The notes: generated by a model from the letters alone, not told the origin. Shown: positions 1-8,631, numbered from the stretch's first letter. The stretch is 64,000 bases of DNA from Oceanobacillus caeni (GCF_019037185.1 NZ_JAHHXM010000004.1:114174-178173), one strand, 5' to 3'. Translations and numbers: made by a program.

Positions 1-310
1 CTCGGATATCGGCACACATTCCTTAGAAATCAGCACATACCCCCCGGATATCGGCGCACACTCCTTAGAAATCAGCATACACTCCTCGGATATCGGCACA
101 CATTCCTTAGAAATCAGCACATACCCCCCGGATATCGGCGCACACTCCTTAGAAATCAGCACACTCCCCGGATATCGGCGCACACTCCTTAGAAATCAGC
201 ATACACTCCTCGGATATCGGCATCCATCCTCAGATATCGGCACACACTCCCCGGAAACCCAGTACTCATCCTCAGATATCAGCACCCGATCCCCGGAAAT
301 CAGCACCCAC
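1..310. repeat. Degenerate tandem repeat array, family A
   Basis: The stretch alternates short units built on GGATATCGGC and AGAAATCAGCAC separated by near-identical CACACTCCTT-type linkers, repeating about every 33-36 bases and decaying to the right. It has no coding potential and lies downstream of the flippase gene, which ends at 354. Related arrays occur at about 6840-7110, 9840-9925 and 63870-63960. It is not a CRISPR array because the linkers are themselves repeated rather than unique. Confidence 0.75.
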
Positions 311-353
311 CCCAGATTTTTAGAGGAAGTTCAAAAAGTCTGGCGAAACTTTT

Positions 354-1907
354 TCATCCTCCTTTTTGAACACGTTTTTTCACATTTTCTCTATCAATCA
401 CGTTCCAAACGAATAACATTCCAAAATAAATAACTGCCCCGACAAGGATTGCTCCCATCACATATAAGACAGCCTGCAACCTCGGCCATTCTGCAACTTG
501 GAAAAATAAAGTAGGTGCGCCAATGATGATTGCCATCGAGAGGGATGCAACGATCATTTTTACGATTTGCCAACCATGCCAAAATGAAAAAGGGATATTT
601 CGGTAAATAAATATCATGTTCACGATAAATAAAAAAATGTAGACCACTAATGTAGAAATAGCCGCACCATTTAACCCAAAAAGATGAACTAAAAAGATAT
701 TCGAAAAGGTTTTGACGACAATTCCAATCAAAATAATATATGCTGCTTGATTTGCTAAGTTCATTCCTTGTAAAATTCCCGTACCCAATACGGTTAAAGA
801 AGTAAAAACAGAGCTGAAGCCAATAATGGCAAGCATCGTGCTTCCTTCTAAGTCGGAAAACAATCCTACATTCATTGGTAACGTTAAAGCTAACAGGCCA
901 ATAGCAGCAGGCCAAGCAATGAGATTTGCCATATAAAAAGCTTTCTCAATGGTTGTACGCATCCCGTTTCGATCATGATTTACCAACTTTTCCGTAAGTA
1001 AAGGAATTAACGGAAGCACAATCGAAGTGGCAAATACAGTAGCAATCTGCACAAGTGCTAATCCACGACCATAGATACCATATAAATAATGAATATCACT
1101 AGCTCCATCTACACCTATCGAACGTAATCCAAATGGAATAGTAAGGGAATCGATAAAATTAACCAAAGCCATCGTGATAGAACCAACCGCAATCGGGATA
1201 GAAACTTTTAAAATTTTTTTCCCAACATGTGAGAAGGTTGCAAAGGAATAAGACGAATTCGATACCGGCTTCAAAGGTGATCGTGCGAATTTTACTCTTA
1301 AAAAGAGGAAAGATGCCAATGCCCCAGCGACCGAACCAATCATAATATACCCGGCAATTTTTTCATTGGAAAGTCCTCGCGAAACAAGAACATAGGCAAG
1401 AACAAGAATGAGTCCAACACGTATAAATTGTTCAATCACTTGCGAAATGGCGGTAGGCCCCATATCCCCAAAGCCTTGGAAAAATCCGCGGTAAACCGCC
1501 ATGTATGGTGCGATTAGTAAGGTTGTAGCTACAAGAATGAGTGAAAGTCGTGATGTAGGTCCTCCCAATGCATAAGCGATAGGGGAGGAGAAAACGTAGA
1601 TGAAGGTAAAGCTGACAACGCCAAAAGAAAGGGCTAAAATACTTGCCGTCACATAAATCGGACGAATATTAGCGTTTGGATCGAGTGCTCTTTCTTCGGC
1701 AATCAACTTCGAGATGGCGGTCGGGATTCCCGCAACGGATAAAATCAGTGCTACCATATAAACGGGATAAACTAAGCTGAAAATACCAAGCACTTCATCT
1801 CCAGCAATATTTTGTAAAGGGATGCGAAAGATGCTTCCTAATATTTTGGAAAGGAGGGAAGCAACGGTTAACATAATCGTCCCTTTGATGAGTGTGGAGC
1901 GGCTCAT
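354..1907 (-). CDS. Polysaccharide/lipid-linked oligosaccharide flippase (SpoVB/MurJ-like, MOP superfamily)
   Basis: The 517-residue protein is almost entirely hydrophobic, with about 14 predicted membrane spans, and fits the polysaccharide biosynthesis/SpoVB family by length and layout. The N-terminal segment around residues 1-40 (TLIKGTIMLTVASLLSKILG) is typical of the family. Such proteins flip undecaprenyl-linked glycans across the cytoplasmic membrane. Its ATG overlaps the stop codon of the upstream tagA-like gene by four bases, so the two genes are translationally coupled and probably act on the same envelope polymer. The actual substrate (teichoic acid, lipid II or exopolysaccharide) cannot be read from the sequence. 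Confidence 0.85.
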   Translation of the reverse strand: MSRSTLIKGTIMLTVASLLSKILGSIFRIPLQNIAGDEVLGIFSLVYPVYMVALILSVAGIPTAISKLIAEERALDPNANIRPIYVTASILALSFGVVSFTFIYVFSSPIAYALGGPTSRLSLILVATTLLIAPYMAVYRGFFQGFGDMGPTAISQVIEQFIRVGLILVLAYVLVSRGLSNEKIAGYIMIGSVAGALASFLFLRVKFARSPLKPVSNSSYSFATFSHVGKKILKVSIPIAVGSITMALVNFIDSLTIPFGLRSIGVDGASDIHYLYGIYGRGLALVQIATVFATSIVLPLIPLLTEKLVNHDRNGMRTTIEKAFYMANLIAWPAAIGLLALTLPMNVGLFSDLEGSTMLAIIGFSSVFTSLTVLGTGILQGMNLANQAAYIILIGIVVKTFSNIFLVHLFGLNGAAISTLVVYIFLFIVNMIFIYRNIPFSFWHGWQIVKMIVASLSMAIIIGAPTLFFQVAEWPRLQAVLYVMGAILVGAVIYFGMLFVWNVIDRENVKKRVQKGG

Positions 1908-2635
1908 AGTGATTTTCCTTTATTTTTCCAAATTTGAAAGGCAAATCGTGGCAGTGCGAGCATACGTCTCCAGCGGCTTGGTTGTTTGATTAAACGGTAC
2001 AGCCATTCGATATTCAGTTTTTGCCAAATCATCGGAGCACGTTTCACCGTTCCTGCAATTACATCAAAGGATCCACCAACACCAATGAATACGCCTCGGT
2101 CAAACTGTGCGATATTCTCGGATATCCATTTTTCCTGACGAGGGACTCCTAATGCGACAAATGTAATATCTGGTTTCGCAGTGGAGATTCGCTCCGCAAT
2201 ATCATTACGATCCCAATCAAAATAGCCATCATTCGATCCAACAATATGGATATTGGGATAATCTTTTTCTATCGTTTTGATCGTTTTATGTAATGTATCT
2301 GGATGCGCACCTAGTAAGAAAATTTTATAACCCTTTTCATTTGCAACATCAAGTAACTGCATCATCGTGTCATAGCCGGTAACTCGTTCCGGTAAGGGAT
2401 TCCCTAACATTTTCGCAGCTTTCACAATGCCGATTCCATCTGCCGTAACATAAGTCGCTTGCTGAATGTAGTTCATAAAGTCCGGCTCTTCATTCGCCTT
2501 CATCACAATTTCCGGATTTGCTGTAATCACAAATGTTTTTTCATGTTGAATTATTCGTTCTTCCAAAAGGGAAACAAAATCCCTCTGATTTATATCTATA
2601 AACGGAACTCCCATAATAGTTATGTGTTTCATCAT
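1904..2635 (-). CDS. tagA: N-acetylmannosaminyltransferase, TagA/WecG family
   Basis: The 243-residue protein has the TagA/CpsF/WecG family signature: TADGIGIV at residues 64-71, which carries the proposed catalytic Asp, GYDTM near 88, ALGVPRQEKW at 161-170 and GVGGSFDVIAG at 185-195. The family adds ManNAc from UDP-ManNAc to undecaprenyl-PP-GlcNAc, completing the teichoic acid linkage disaccharide. The UDP-ManNAc would come from the epimerase at 22.3 kb. The C-terminal basic, aromatic tail (about 207-230, WLYRLIKQPSRWRRM) is the usual membrane-binding appendage. It is the first gene of a two-gene operon with the flippase. An AAAGGAG lies 11 bases before the ATG. Confidence 0.9.
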   Translation of the reverse strand: MMKHITIMGVPFIDINQRDFVSLLEERIIQHEKTFVITANPEIVMKANEEPDFMNYIQQATYVTADGIGIVKAAKMLGNPLPERVTGYDTMMQLLDVANEKGYKIFLLGAHPDTLHKTIKTIEKDYPNIHIVGSNDGYFDWDRNDIAERISTAKPDITFVALGVPRQEKWISENIAQFDRGVFIGVGGSFDVIAGTVKRAPMIWQKLNIEWLYRLIKQPSRWRRMLALPRFAFQIWKNKGKSL

Positions 2636-2639
2636 TTGT

Positions 2640-2946
2640 AACGCTTCTCCTTTATAAGCTTAAGGATAAGTATGGAGAGGGAGGGGGAACATGTTTCTGT
2701 TGTTAAATACACAGTATCTCCAGTTCCCTCGCCAATTAATCTCCCTTTATTATATCGGATTCAGCTGGGTCTTGCTCTTTTGTATGGTAACTTTTTTAGC
2801 GTTTGCTTGTTGGCACTGAATCACTCCTTGTTCAACCAAGTGACAAAAGCGTCACATCCTACTGCTTTTTGTTAGGTGATTCGATTTCGCAAACTTATTT
2901 CACTTGCTACGATTAAAATAAATAATAATCAGAAAGGAATGGACTC
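2640..2946. other. Intergenic region upstream of tagA and of a small membrane protein gene
   Basis: This AT-rich gap separates tagA (leftward) from the small gene at 2947 (rightward), so both promoters should lie here. I could not assign convincing -35/-10 pairs. A 67-codon open frame at 2672-2875 has no recognisable composition or ribosome site and is not called. Confidence 0.4.
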
Positions 2947-3129
2947 ATGGAAGAAATGTTATTCATTGTAGCAATGGGAGCATTAGGCTTATGTTTTTGC
3001 GTTTTTATCTTGGGCATTTTCAATAATGGATTAAATAATCTGTTTAAATCTAAATACGCAAAAGTATCCATCCTATTGTTTATTGTTTATATCCTTACCT
3101 TCGTGCCGTATATCATTGTTTCCAATTAA
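2947..3129 (+). CDS. Small two-span membrane protein of unknown function
   Basis: The 60-residue protein consists of two hydrophobic helices (about residues 4-27 and 40-57) joined by a short basic loop (LFKSKYAK). It is preceded by a good ribosome site, AGAAAGGA, eight bases before the ATG, which is the main reason to accept it. No family was recognised. A G9 tract and family B repeats follow the stop codon, with no neighbour on the same strand. Confidence 0.6.
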   Translation: MEEMLFIVAMGALGLCFCVFILGIFNNGLNNLFKSKYAKVSILLFIVYILTFVPYIIVSN

Positions 3130-3184
3130 GTCCCGGGGGGGGGAACTACCCACAGGGTCCCCCCTCAACAACTATCCTCTGCTC

Positions 3185-3304
3185 GTACCTGTGAATTCGT
3201 TAATTAAAGTGAATAATTCGATACTCATGTTCACGAATCCGTTAATCTTTGGGATTAATCCGATACTCGTGTCCGTGAATTCGTTAATCAAAGCGATAAA
3301 AAAT
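3185..3304. repeat. Family B intergenic repeat (GAATTCGTTAATC / GAATCCGTTAATC units)
   Basis: Three to four imperfect units alternate GAATTCGTTAAT or GAATCCGTTAATC with GATACTCGTG or GATACTCATG and run up to the 3' end of the acetyltransferase gene. Related units are at about 3880-3935, 24365-24440, 26588-26612 and 36185-36245. A CCCGGGGGGGGG tract at about 3132-3143 precedes the array. Confidence 0.65.
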
Positions 3305-3736
3305 TCAACACTTTTCCCAACCCATTAAAAATTCTTCCTGGGCAGTCTGTTCATCTAATGATTCCTCTTTTATAACAAAGCCATTTCTCAAATAAAAATC
3401 AACGGCTTTGTTATTTTTCTTGTACACTTTTAATTGTATATTTTCCCTTTGTCTTTTTATAAAATTTAACAATTCCTTTCCGTATCCCTCACCTTGGTGC
3501 TTCACATCAATAAATAATGCAGCCAAATAATTGTCCACCATTGATACGAAGCCGACAACATCTTTATCATTGCTTACAACATAGGTTTCAGACATTGGGA
3601 TATACTTTTTTTCCATCTCCGTTCGCTGTGATTTCCAATACTCCTTATCAATAAAGCTATGCGCTATTAAGGAACCTTCGTACCATATATCTACTAATTT
3701 ATTCACTTCTGTTTTTTTGTTTGGTCTAATATTCAC
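3305..3736 (-). CDS. GNAT-family N-acetyltransferase (YjaB-like)
   Basis: The protein has a GNAT fold. The N-terminus (IRPNKKTEVNKLVDIW) and the following SLIAHSFIDKEYW resemble E. coli YjaB. The acetyl-CoA loop is visible as VKHQGEGYGKELL, followed by the usual NNKAVDFYLRNGFV segment. The open frame extends to an ATG at 3775, but the GTG at 3736 is preferred because GAGGGGTG sits five bases before it and the family motif starts immediately after; this gives 143 residues. The acceptor substrate is unknown. It is transcribed alone and flanked by family B repeats on both sides. Confidence 0.8.
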   Translation of the reverse strand: MNIRPNKKTEVNKLVDIWYEGSLIAHSFIDKEYWKSQRTEMEKKYIPMSETYVVSNDKDVVGFVSMVDNYLAALFIDVKHQGEGYGKELLNFIKRQRENIQLKVYKKNNKAVDFYLRNGFVIKEESLDEQTAQEEFLMGWEKC

Positions 3737-3775
3737 GTTATCACCCCTCAAAATATAGTACATATAAATCATCAT

Positions 3776-4120
3776 TCAAAAAGGATTAGTTCAAATCGTT
3801 ATATTCTGTTAATTGCCGATCGTTGAATAGCAAGCAACATCTTTATTGTTATTTAACAACTAGATGTAAATAATTTGCTACTCGAGTTTGCGAATCCGTT
3901 AATCGTAGTGATTAATCTAACAACCCTGACATTCCCCAAAGCCGTTGCAAATGCCAAATCATCTAATCTACAAAACTAATTGTAATATAATTTTGTAAGG
4001 TTTTGATGAAGATCGTAATAAAATTACAAATGATTAATGATATTTACATTTCATTTATAAATCTTTCATTCACATCCATCAGAATATGAAAGAGGAGTTT
4101 GTGGGAAAAATAAAATGTAC
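3776..4120. repeat. Non-coding interval holding a family B repeat
   Basis: Units with CGAATCCGTTAATC and a TACTCGAG variant lie at about 3880-3935. The rest is very AT-rich, with no gene seen. The interval ends at the promoter of the SRPBCC-ArsR operon. Confidence 0.5.
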
Positions 4121-4148
4121 TTGATGTGACACGAATAGGTGTTATAAT
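4121..4148 (+). promoter_or_regulatory. Sigma-A-type promoter of the SRPBCC-ArsR operon
   Basis: TTGATG at 4121-4126 and TATAAT at 4143-4148 are separated by 16 bases. The start codon follows about 50 bases downstream. Confidence 0.65.
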
Positions 4149-4172
4149 AAACATAACACTAAAGGGTGTTAT
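4139..4172. promoter_or_regulatory. Probable ArsR-family operator: three alternating half-sites
   Basis: The 7-base half-site GTGTTAT occurs at 4139-4145, its exact complement ATAACAC at 4153-4159, and GTGTTAT again at 4166-4172, so adjacent pairs form perfect inverted repeats with spacers of 7 and 6 bases. The first half-site overlaps the -10 box. This is where an autorepressor would bind, and the operon encodes an ArsR-type repressor. Confidence 0.6.
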
Positions 4173-4198
4173 TTAATGAAAGAGAGGAATAGAAAATA

Positions 4199-4624
4199 AT
4201 GCAATCACAAGAAAAATTACCGGAAATACGCAAAACGGTTGAACTTAATGCTCCAATAGATAAAGTATGGCAAGCTGTTTCTACATCAGAAGGCATTGCT
4301 GCATGGTGGATGCCGAATACATTTGAACCTGTTTTGGGACATGAATTTGTACTTCATGCGGGTCAGTACGGTGACTCTCCTTGCAAAGTAACGGAACTTG
4401 CTCCACCTAACCGTGTTGGTTTCGACTGGGGTAAAGATTGGCACCTTTCCGTTGAATTGAAAAAGTTGAGCGATGGAAAAACAGAGCTTACTCTCGTACA
4501 TTCTGGCTGGGATGCAGAAAAGGTAACCGAATTTGGACAACCACACACTGCCATTCGCGGACATATGGACGGCGGATGGGAAAAAATTGTAAAAGAGAAA
4601 CTTCCAGCATATATCGAGGCCTAA
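4199..4624 (+). CDS. SRPBCC (AHSA1/START-like) domain protein
   Basis: The 141-residue protein is a single AHSA1-type SRPBCC domain. It begins with the characteristic VELNAPIDKVWQAVSTSEGIAAWWMPN and ends with the family helix GHMDGGWEKIVKEKLPAYI. These small proteins bind hydrophobic ligands in a cavity, but the ligand is unknown. GAGAGGAA precedes the ATG. The ArsR gene begins three bases after its stop codon, a very common pairing in Firmicutes in which the regulator controls the pair. Confidence 0.85.
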   Translation: MQSQEKLPEIRKTVELNAPIDKVWQAVSTSEGIAAWWMPNTFEPVLGHEFVLHAGQYGDSPCKVTELAPPNRVGFDWGKDWHLSVELKKLSDGKTELTLVHSGWDAEKVTEFGQPHTAIRGHMDGGWEKIVKEKLPAYIEA

Positions 4625-4626
4625 GT

Positions 4627-4950
4627 ATGGTCGATCAACCCAAGCACGATGTTTTTCAAGCAGTTTCCGATCCTACCCGTCGAAATATGCTAAAATTACT
4701 GGCTGAAAAAGAAATGTCGATAGCTGAGATTACGGAACACTTCCCGATAAGTCGTACAGCTGTAAATAAGCATCTTCATATTCTTTCTAATGCTGGTCTT
4801 GTCAGAAGTCAGAGGGTGGGACGTGAAACACGTTATACGCTTAGATCGGAACCACTGATTGAAATACAAAATTGGCTTACGTTTTTTGAACATTATTGGG
4901 ATGAGAAGCTGGCAGTTCTTAAAAAATTTGTAGAAGAGGATAACCAATAA
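4627..4950 (+). CDS. ArsR-family winged-helix transcriptional regulator
   Basis: The protein has 107 residues from the ATG at 4627, with GAGG seven bases upstream inside the preceding gene. Longer in-frame starts inside the SRPBCC gene lack a ribosome site. The winged-helix domain is clear: DPTRRNMLKLLAEKEMSIAEI, then the recognition helix ISRTAVNKHLHILSNAGLV and the wing RVGRETRYTL. It lacks the metal-binding cysteines of ArsR/SmtB, so it probably senses a non-metal signal and represses the operon through the half-sites at 4139-4172. Confidence 0.88.
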   Translation: MVDQPKHDVFQAVSDPTRRNMLKLLAEKEMSIAEITEHFPISRTAVNKHLHILSNAGLVRSQRVGRETRYTLRSEPLIEIQNWLTFFEHYWDEKLAVLKKFVEEDNQ

Positions 4951-4951
4951 A

Positions 4952-4998
4952 GATAAGAGAACGGAGACTGTCTTATTAACATTCTCGGTTCTCTTATC
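4952..4998. terminator. Bidirectional terminator hairpin
   Basis: GATAAGAGAAC at 4952-4962 pairs perfectly with GTTCTCTTATC at 4988-4998. It sits between the convergent ArsR gene and the GH26-like gene; no strong T tract is present. Confidence 0.6.
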
Positions 4999-5002
4999 AT
5001 AA

Positions 5003-6724
5003 TTATTGGTAAATATGGATGTCACCATTTTCGTATTCATAGTTAATAGAAAATGCATCTAACAACGCTTCAAGGGCGATTCCATGAATATCTCGTTTTT
5101 CGAAAAAGGCTGCTTTATCGATGGTTAGATCTGCTTTTGGAATGGAAGCTGTTTGGTTGTTAAAGGTTACTTTATACGTATTTTTCCCGTCCTTTTGAAT
5201 TTCCATCTTTAAATAATTCTGGACAAATTGTCTATCTACAAAAAGCTCTCCTTTATAGAAAAAGAGGAAGTCACGATACGAAAAGATCTCTTCGTTTGAC
5301 GGATTCTCCTGAACACTAGATAAATACACATCTTTCTTCACATTTGTACGATAAGCATTTGTAATTCTTTCGTTTTCCGTGATCGCATAGTTATTAATTT
5401 TCCTTCCTTCAGGTGCGTTTACCAGATTATTCACATCAAAATAATAAATCATTTTCACACGAGGATAGAGCTCTGGCAAATATTTGTACATGCGCTGGAT
5501 TTTCTCTACAGCAAAATCTACATGATACAAGCCATCCGTTACCGTATAATTGGTTGCACCAAACTCACCAATAACAATCGGTTTCGTGTCACTAAAGGTG
5601 TTGTAAACATAGTCCAGTAATCGTAATGGATCCTCGAAATCGGATAAATCCTCCAAACGATCGTTATGATACACGACGTTGTAAATATTCACCCCAACAT
5701 AATCTACATACTCATCGCCAGGATAATATTTCGCAATCGATTGTTCTGGCATCGTAAACACATTCCACAGCATCATGACATTCGGAGCTTCTTCTTCCAT
5801 GACATCATGTACAAGCTTCCATTTTTCTAAATAAAGTTCCGGATCCCCTGAATAAGCGGTCCAATTTCCATTCATCTCACTCGCATAACGAAGTAAAATC
5901 GGAACGCCGGCATCACTTGCATCTTTGGCAAATTGACGGAGATATTCATCGTCTTTCACTTTTTCCAGGCCATCATTCGGCTCCCAAGCTATATGAGGAA
6001 AACCACCAACCAACTTCACTTCCTCCACCCATTCTTTCGGAAAAGGCTTGCCATACCCAACATAGCGGAAATAAGAAGCGTGATTTTTTCCAGCTATCTC
6101 ATTAAAAACATTCATACTCGTATCAATGTACTCATCCTGGATAACATAGCCACCTAAATAAAGACCATCCCTTGGCTCATATTTAGCAGGTAATACATCC
6201 TTTTTATGTAAAAAAATTGTCGTGCCAATTTGTTGATCAAACGTTTGTTTTTGTTGTTCAGTGGGACTGGAAAGAGCGATGGTAGCCGTTTTTTTATTAT
6301 AAAAGTATCCCACATTCACACCGAGGAATTTTTCGATATGCTGGTCAGGTAAATAGATGATATCATTCTTAGTCTGATACTTTTGTATATCACTTTCTTT
6401 TGCATTACTGTTTTGAATGGTTTCATCTTCATATTTTAATTGATTATCTTCGTAGGTGATTGTAAATTTATTCTCTGTGCGCTCCACTTTAGGTGAAAGT
6501 ATGGTTTCCAAATCCGAAAGAGCAATATAAACGTGGCCATCTTCTACAAAAGGGGCATGTTCCACCTTATAATGATCCCCATCAAATACAATGTCATCGG
6601 AATAATTTTTTGTCGTTTCATTGGTAGAAGCGGAAAACGATGTATCCATTTTATTTATACCAAAAACAATCAATGCCAACACGCAAATAATCGCAGCTAT
6701 GGAAATGATATATTTCTTTTTCAT
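5003..6724 (-). CDS. Exported GH26-like glycoside hydrolase flanked by copper-amine-oxidase-type stalk domains
   Basis: The 573-residue protein has an N-terminal membrane anchor or signal (KKKYIISIAAIICVLALIV), then a copper-amine-oxidase N-domain-like module (about 45-155). Residues 180-450 form a TIM-barrel region resembling GH26 mannanases: RYASEMNGNW at 279-288 offers Glu283 as acid/base, and GEFGATNY at 386-393 offers Glu387 as nucleophile. A second stalk-like module closes the protein (about 485-573). The family cleaves beta-mannan or related glucans; the true substrate is unknown and it may act on the cell's own envelope polymer. It is monocistronic and convergent with the ArsR operon. 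Confidence 0.7.
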   Translation of the reverse strand: MKKKYIISIAAIICVLALIVFGINKMDTSFSASTNETTKNYSDDIVFDGDHYKVEHAPFVEDGHVYIALSDLETILSPKVERTENKFTITYEDNQLKYEDETIQNSNAKESDIQKYQTKNDIIYLPDQHIEKFLGVNVGYFYNKKTATIALSSPTEQQKQTFDQQIGTTIFLHKKDVLPAKYEPRDGLYLGGYVIQDEYIDTSMNVFNEIAGKNHASYFRYVGYGKPFPKEWVEEVKLVGGFPHIAWEPNDGLEKVKDDEYLRQFAKDASDAGVPILLRYASEMNGNWTAYSGDPELYLEKWKLVHDVMEEEAPNVMMLWNVFTMPEQSIAKYYPGDEYVDYVGVNIYNVVYHNDRLEDLSDFEDPLRLLDYVYNTFSDTKPIVIGEFGATNYTVTDGLYHVDFAVEKIQRMYKYLPELYPRVKMIYYFDVNNLVNAPEGRKINNYAITENERITNAYRTNVKKDVYLSSVQENPSNEEIFSYRDFLFFYKGELFVDRQFVQNYLKMEIQKDGKNTYKVTFNNQTASIPKADLTIDKAAFFEKRDIHGIALEALLDAFSINYEYENGDIHIYQ

Positions 6725-6839
6725 TTTTTTCTCCTTTCCCTATACATAATCCTAATCTATTTTAATGTCTTTTATACTTGGCGTCTGTAAAGGCGGGAGA
6801 AAATTACAGTAAGTTAATATTTTTTACGTGGGGTTAAGG

Positions 6840-7110
6840 TTGGGGGGGAGGGGATGCGAGCGGAAATCGGTAATTGTGGTGGTTATATCAGTACAGGCGA
6901 GTGGGATATCGGTAAGCAAGGAGCTTATATCAGTACTTACGTGAGGGTTATCGGTAAACAATGAGCATATATCAGTACAGGCGAGTGGGATATCGGTAAA
7001 CAATGAGCATATATCAGTACTTGCGTGAGGGTTATCGGCAAACAATGAGCATATATCAGTACAGGCGAGTGGGATATCAGTAATCACATTGATAAATCAG
7101 TATTCGCTCG
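6840..7110. repeat. Family A tandem array with 39-bp period
   Basis: Alternating units, one with GATATCGGTAA and one with ATATCAGTAC, recur every 39 bases, with a 78-base higher-order period (a GCGAGTGGG version and a GCGTGAGGG version). An 87-codon open frame on the minus strand is just the array read as a 13-residue repeat and is not a gene. The array borders the RnlB side of the toxin-antitoxin islet; a degenerate copy lies beyond the other side at about 9840-9925. Confidence 0.8.
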
Positions 7111-7165
7111 GAGGTGATATTTAGAATGGTAAAATAAAAAAGAAGTCGTTATCATATCCGACTTC

Positions 7166-7552
7166 TTAGCTACAAGTAGAACCTGTTATTTCTCCATATA
7201 AAACCTTATTTAATAAAACATATTTCTGAGGCTCTGGTAAACTACTCGCTTTTACATATTGAGGATGCTCATAAAAGAATACATATAATTCATCCAGTAT
7301 GTTACTCTTCAATTTAGGTAGAACCTCTATTTTACCGATATTAAGTTGTTCACCATCAAAATCTGTCTTTAAAAATCTATTACTTGAGAAACCATTCGAT
7401 AATACAAGGTCGAATATAACATCACCTTGATAACCAATAGATTTTAATTCAAGTGCAATAGCGTATACTTGAGAAAGAGGACTGACGTACGAAGTAGCTA
7501 CCACTACTTTACATGAGTCACTCTTCAAATCTAAAATATGATATCTCTTCAT
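7166..7552 (-). CDS. rnlB: RnlB-type antitoxin
   Basis: The 128-residue protein directly follows the RnlA-type toxin gene, with a 15-base gap, and has RnlB length (E. coli RnlB is about 123 residues) and character: an N-terminal KRYHILDLKSD strand, a central GYQGDVIFDLVLSNG segment and a C-terminal LNKVLYGEITGS. In E. coli, RnlB binds and inhibits the endoribonuclease RnlA. The assignment rests on gene order plus weak family resemblance. It is the last gene of the operon. A T residue tract and family A repeats follow. Confidence 0.72.
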   Translation of the reverse strand: MKRYHILDLKSDSCKVVVATSYVSPLSQVYAIALELKSIGYQGDVIFDLVLSNGFSSNRFLKTDFDGEQLNIGKIEVLPKLKSNILDELYVFFYEHPQYVKASSLPEPQKYVLLNKVLYGEITGSTCS

Positions 7553-7567
7553 ACGTCAATCACCCCT

Positions 7568-8631
7568 TTAATTTATTTGTCTTATATCATATGTTAATGA
7601 TTTCTCTATTTTTTCGCAAGCCGTTATGATTAATTGTAGTGCTATATCTCTAGATTCAACTAACTTTATACCAGACAAAATTTGTGTAGCATGGAACATT
7701 TCATGGCGATTTTTGCGTAAAAAATCGTAACATTCTACAATTATGTCCTTAGCCTCTTGCGGCATATTTTTAATATTTGGATTGACCCCTTTAACATAAT
7801 CGTTGGAGAAGTCAATTATAAAAATCCAAGCTGTAGCTCTGGGGTTTGCGATATTTGTGTAATATTTGAAACCTTTAGCATCATCAATCATTATATTATA
7901 GTCTAAACAAATTTTCTTGATTCTATACTCCAAAACCCTCATGATAGGCATAACCCATGCAGCATAATCACTAAGCTTTGTATTAACCTCAGCTAAAGTG
8001 AAACAGTCTTTAACAAATCCCTGCATAGTAGGTTCTAAAGAATCCCAACCTTTTGGAAAGTGCATTTTTAAATGTTGCTGAACTTTATCTTCAAGCGCTT
8101 GCTCACCAATATCTGTTTCCGTTATTGTACTATGTACTGTTAATAAATATGACTTAATGATAGAATATAACTTCATCAAAAGACCTTGATACAACATTCT
8201 ACTTGTTGTTTTGAAATATGTCAAAGTAACAGAATCGCCATAATCCGTTATAATTCTGTATATAATACCATTATTCCCTTTGTCTTCTGGTTCTGAAACC
8301 GAAACGCCAGGCAGTTGCTTTAACCATTCAACTAAAGACCTGAAAAGGTTCTCGGACACTTTTACGGAAAAATATCCATTTTTAACCTCTTTATATTCTA
8401 TACTATTAATAATAGCTTGTTCGAGTTCCTGGCCATTTTCGCAAGTAGCCAAAACCGTAGTTCCCTTTTTTTCGTATAGTATACATCTATAGAAAATTCT
8501 TTATCTTCTTTTTCTACATGGTATCTATAAAATCCTTGTTCTTTTTTCTTTAATTCTATTAATTTCAAAGTACAATTAGCATTAATTACTCTCTCCAATT
8601 GATCTCTATTTATAAATAACCCTTTAGCCAT
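7568..8631 (-). pseudogene. rnlA: RnlA-type endoribonuclease toxin, read in two frames across an A7 run
   Basis: The ATG at 8631 opens a frame giving residues like LINRDQLERVINANC...FSIDVYYTKK; the continuation (GTTVLATCENGQELEQ...) lies in the -1 frame and runs to 7568. The switch falls in seven A residues (T7 at 8466-8472 on the + strand), where ACG-AAA-AAA-AGG must be re-read by -1. Joined, the product is 354 residues, matching E. coli RnlA at 357. The C-terminal half carries the RnlA/HEPN-like RKNRHEMFH motif. It could be a mutation, a homopolymer sequencing error or productive slippage. A TTG at 8452 could start only a 294-residue piece lacking the N-domain. It overlaps the RNase H gene by 8 bases. 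Confidence 0.8.

Noticed and set aside
1..310. Regularly spaced repeats resembling a CRISPR array
   Set aside because: The parts between the repeats are themselves repeated, the unit is not of constant length and no cas genes are present.
2672..2875. 67-codon plus-strand frame upstream of the small membrane protein
   Set aside because: No ribosome site, no recognisable features, overlaps the expected promoters of two genes.
6824..7087. An 87-codon frame reading TDICSLFTDIPLACTDIC-type repeats
   Set aside because: It is the family A array translated; no ribosome site and no sense composition.
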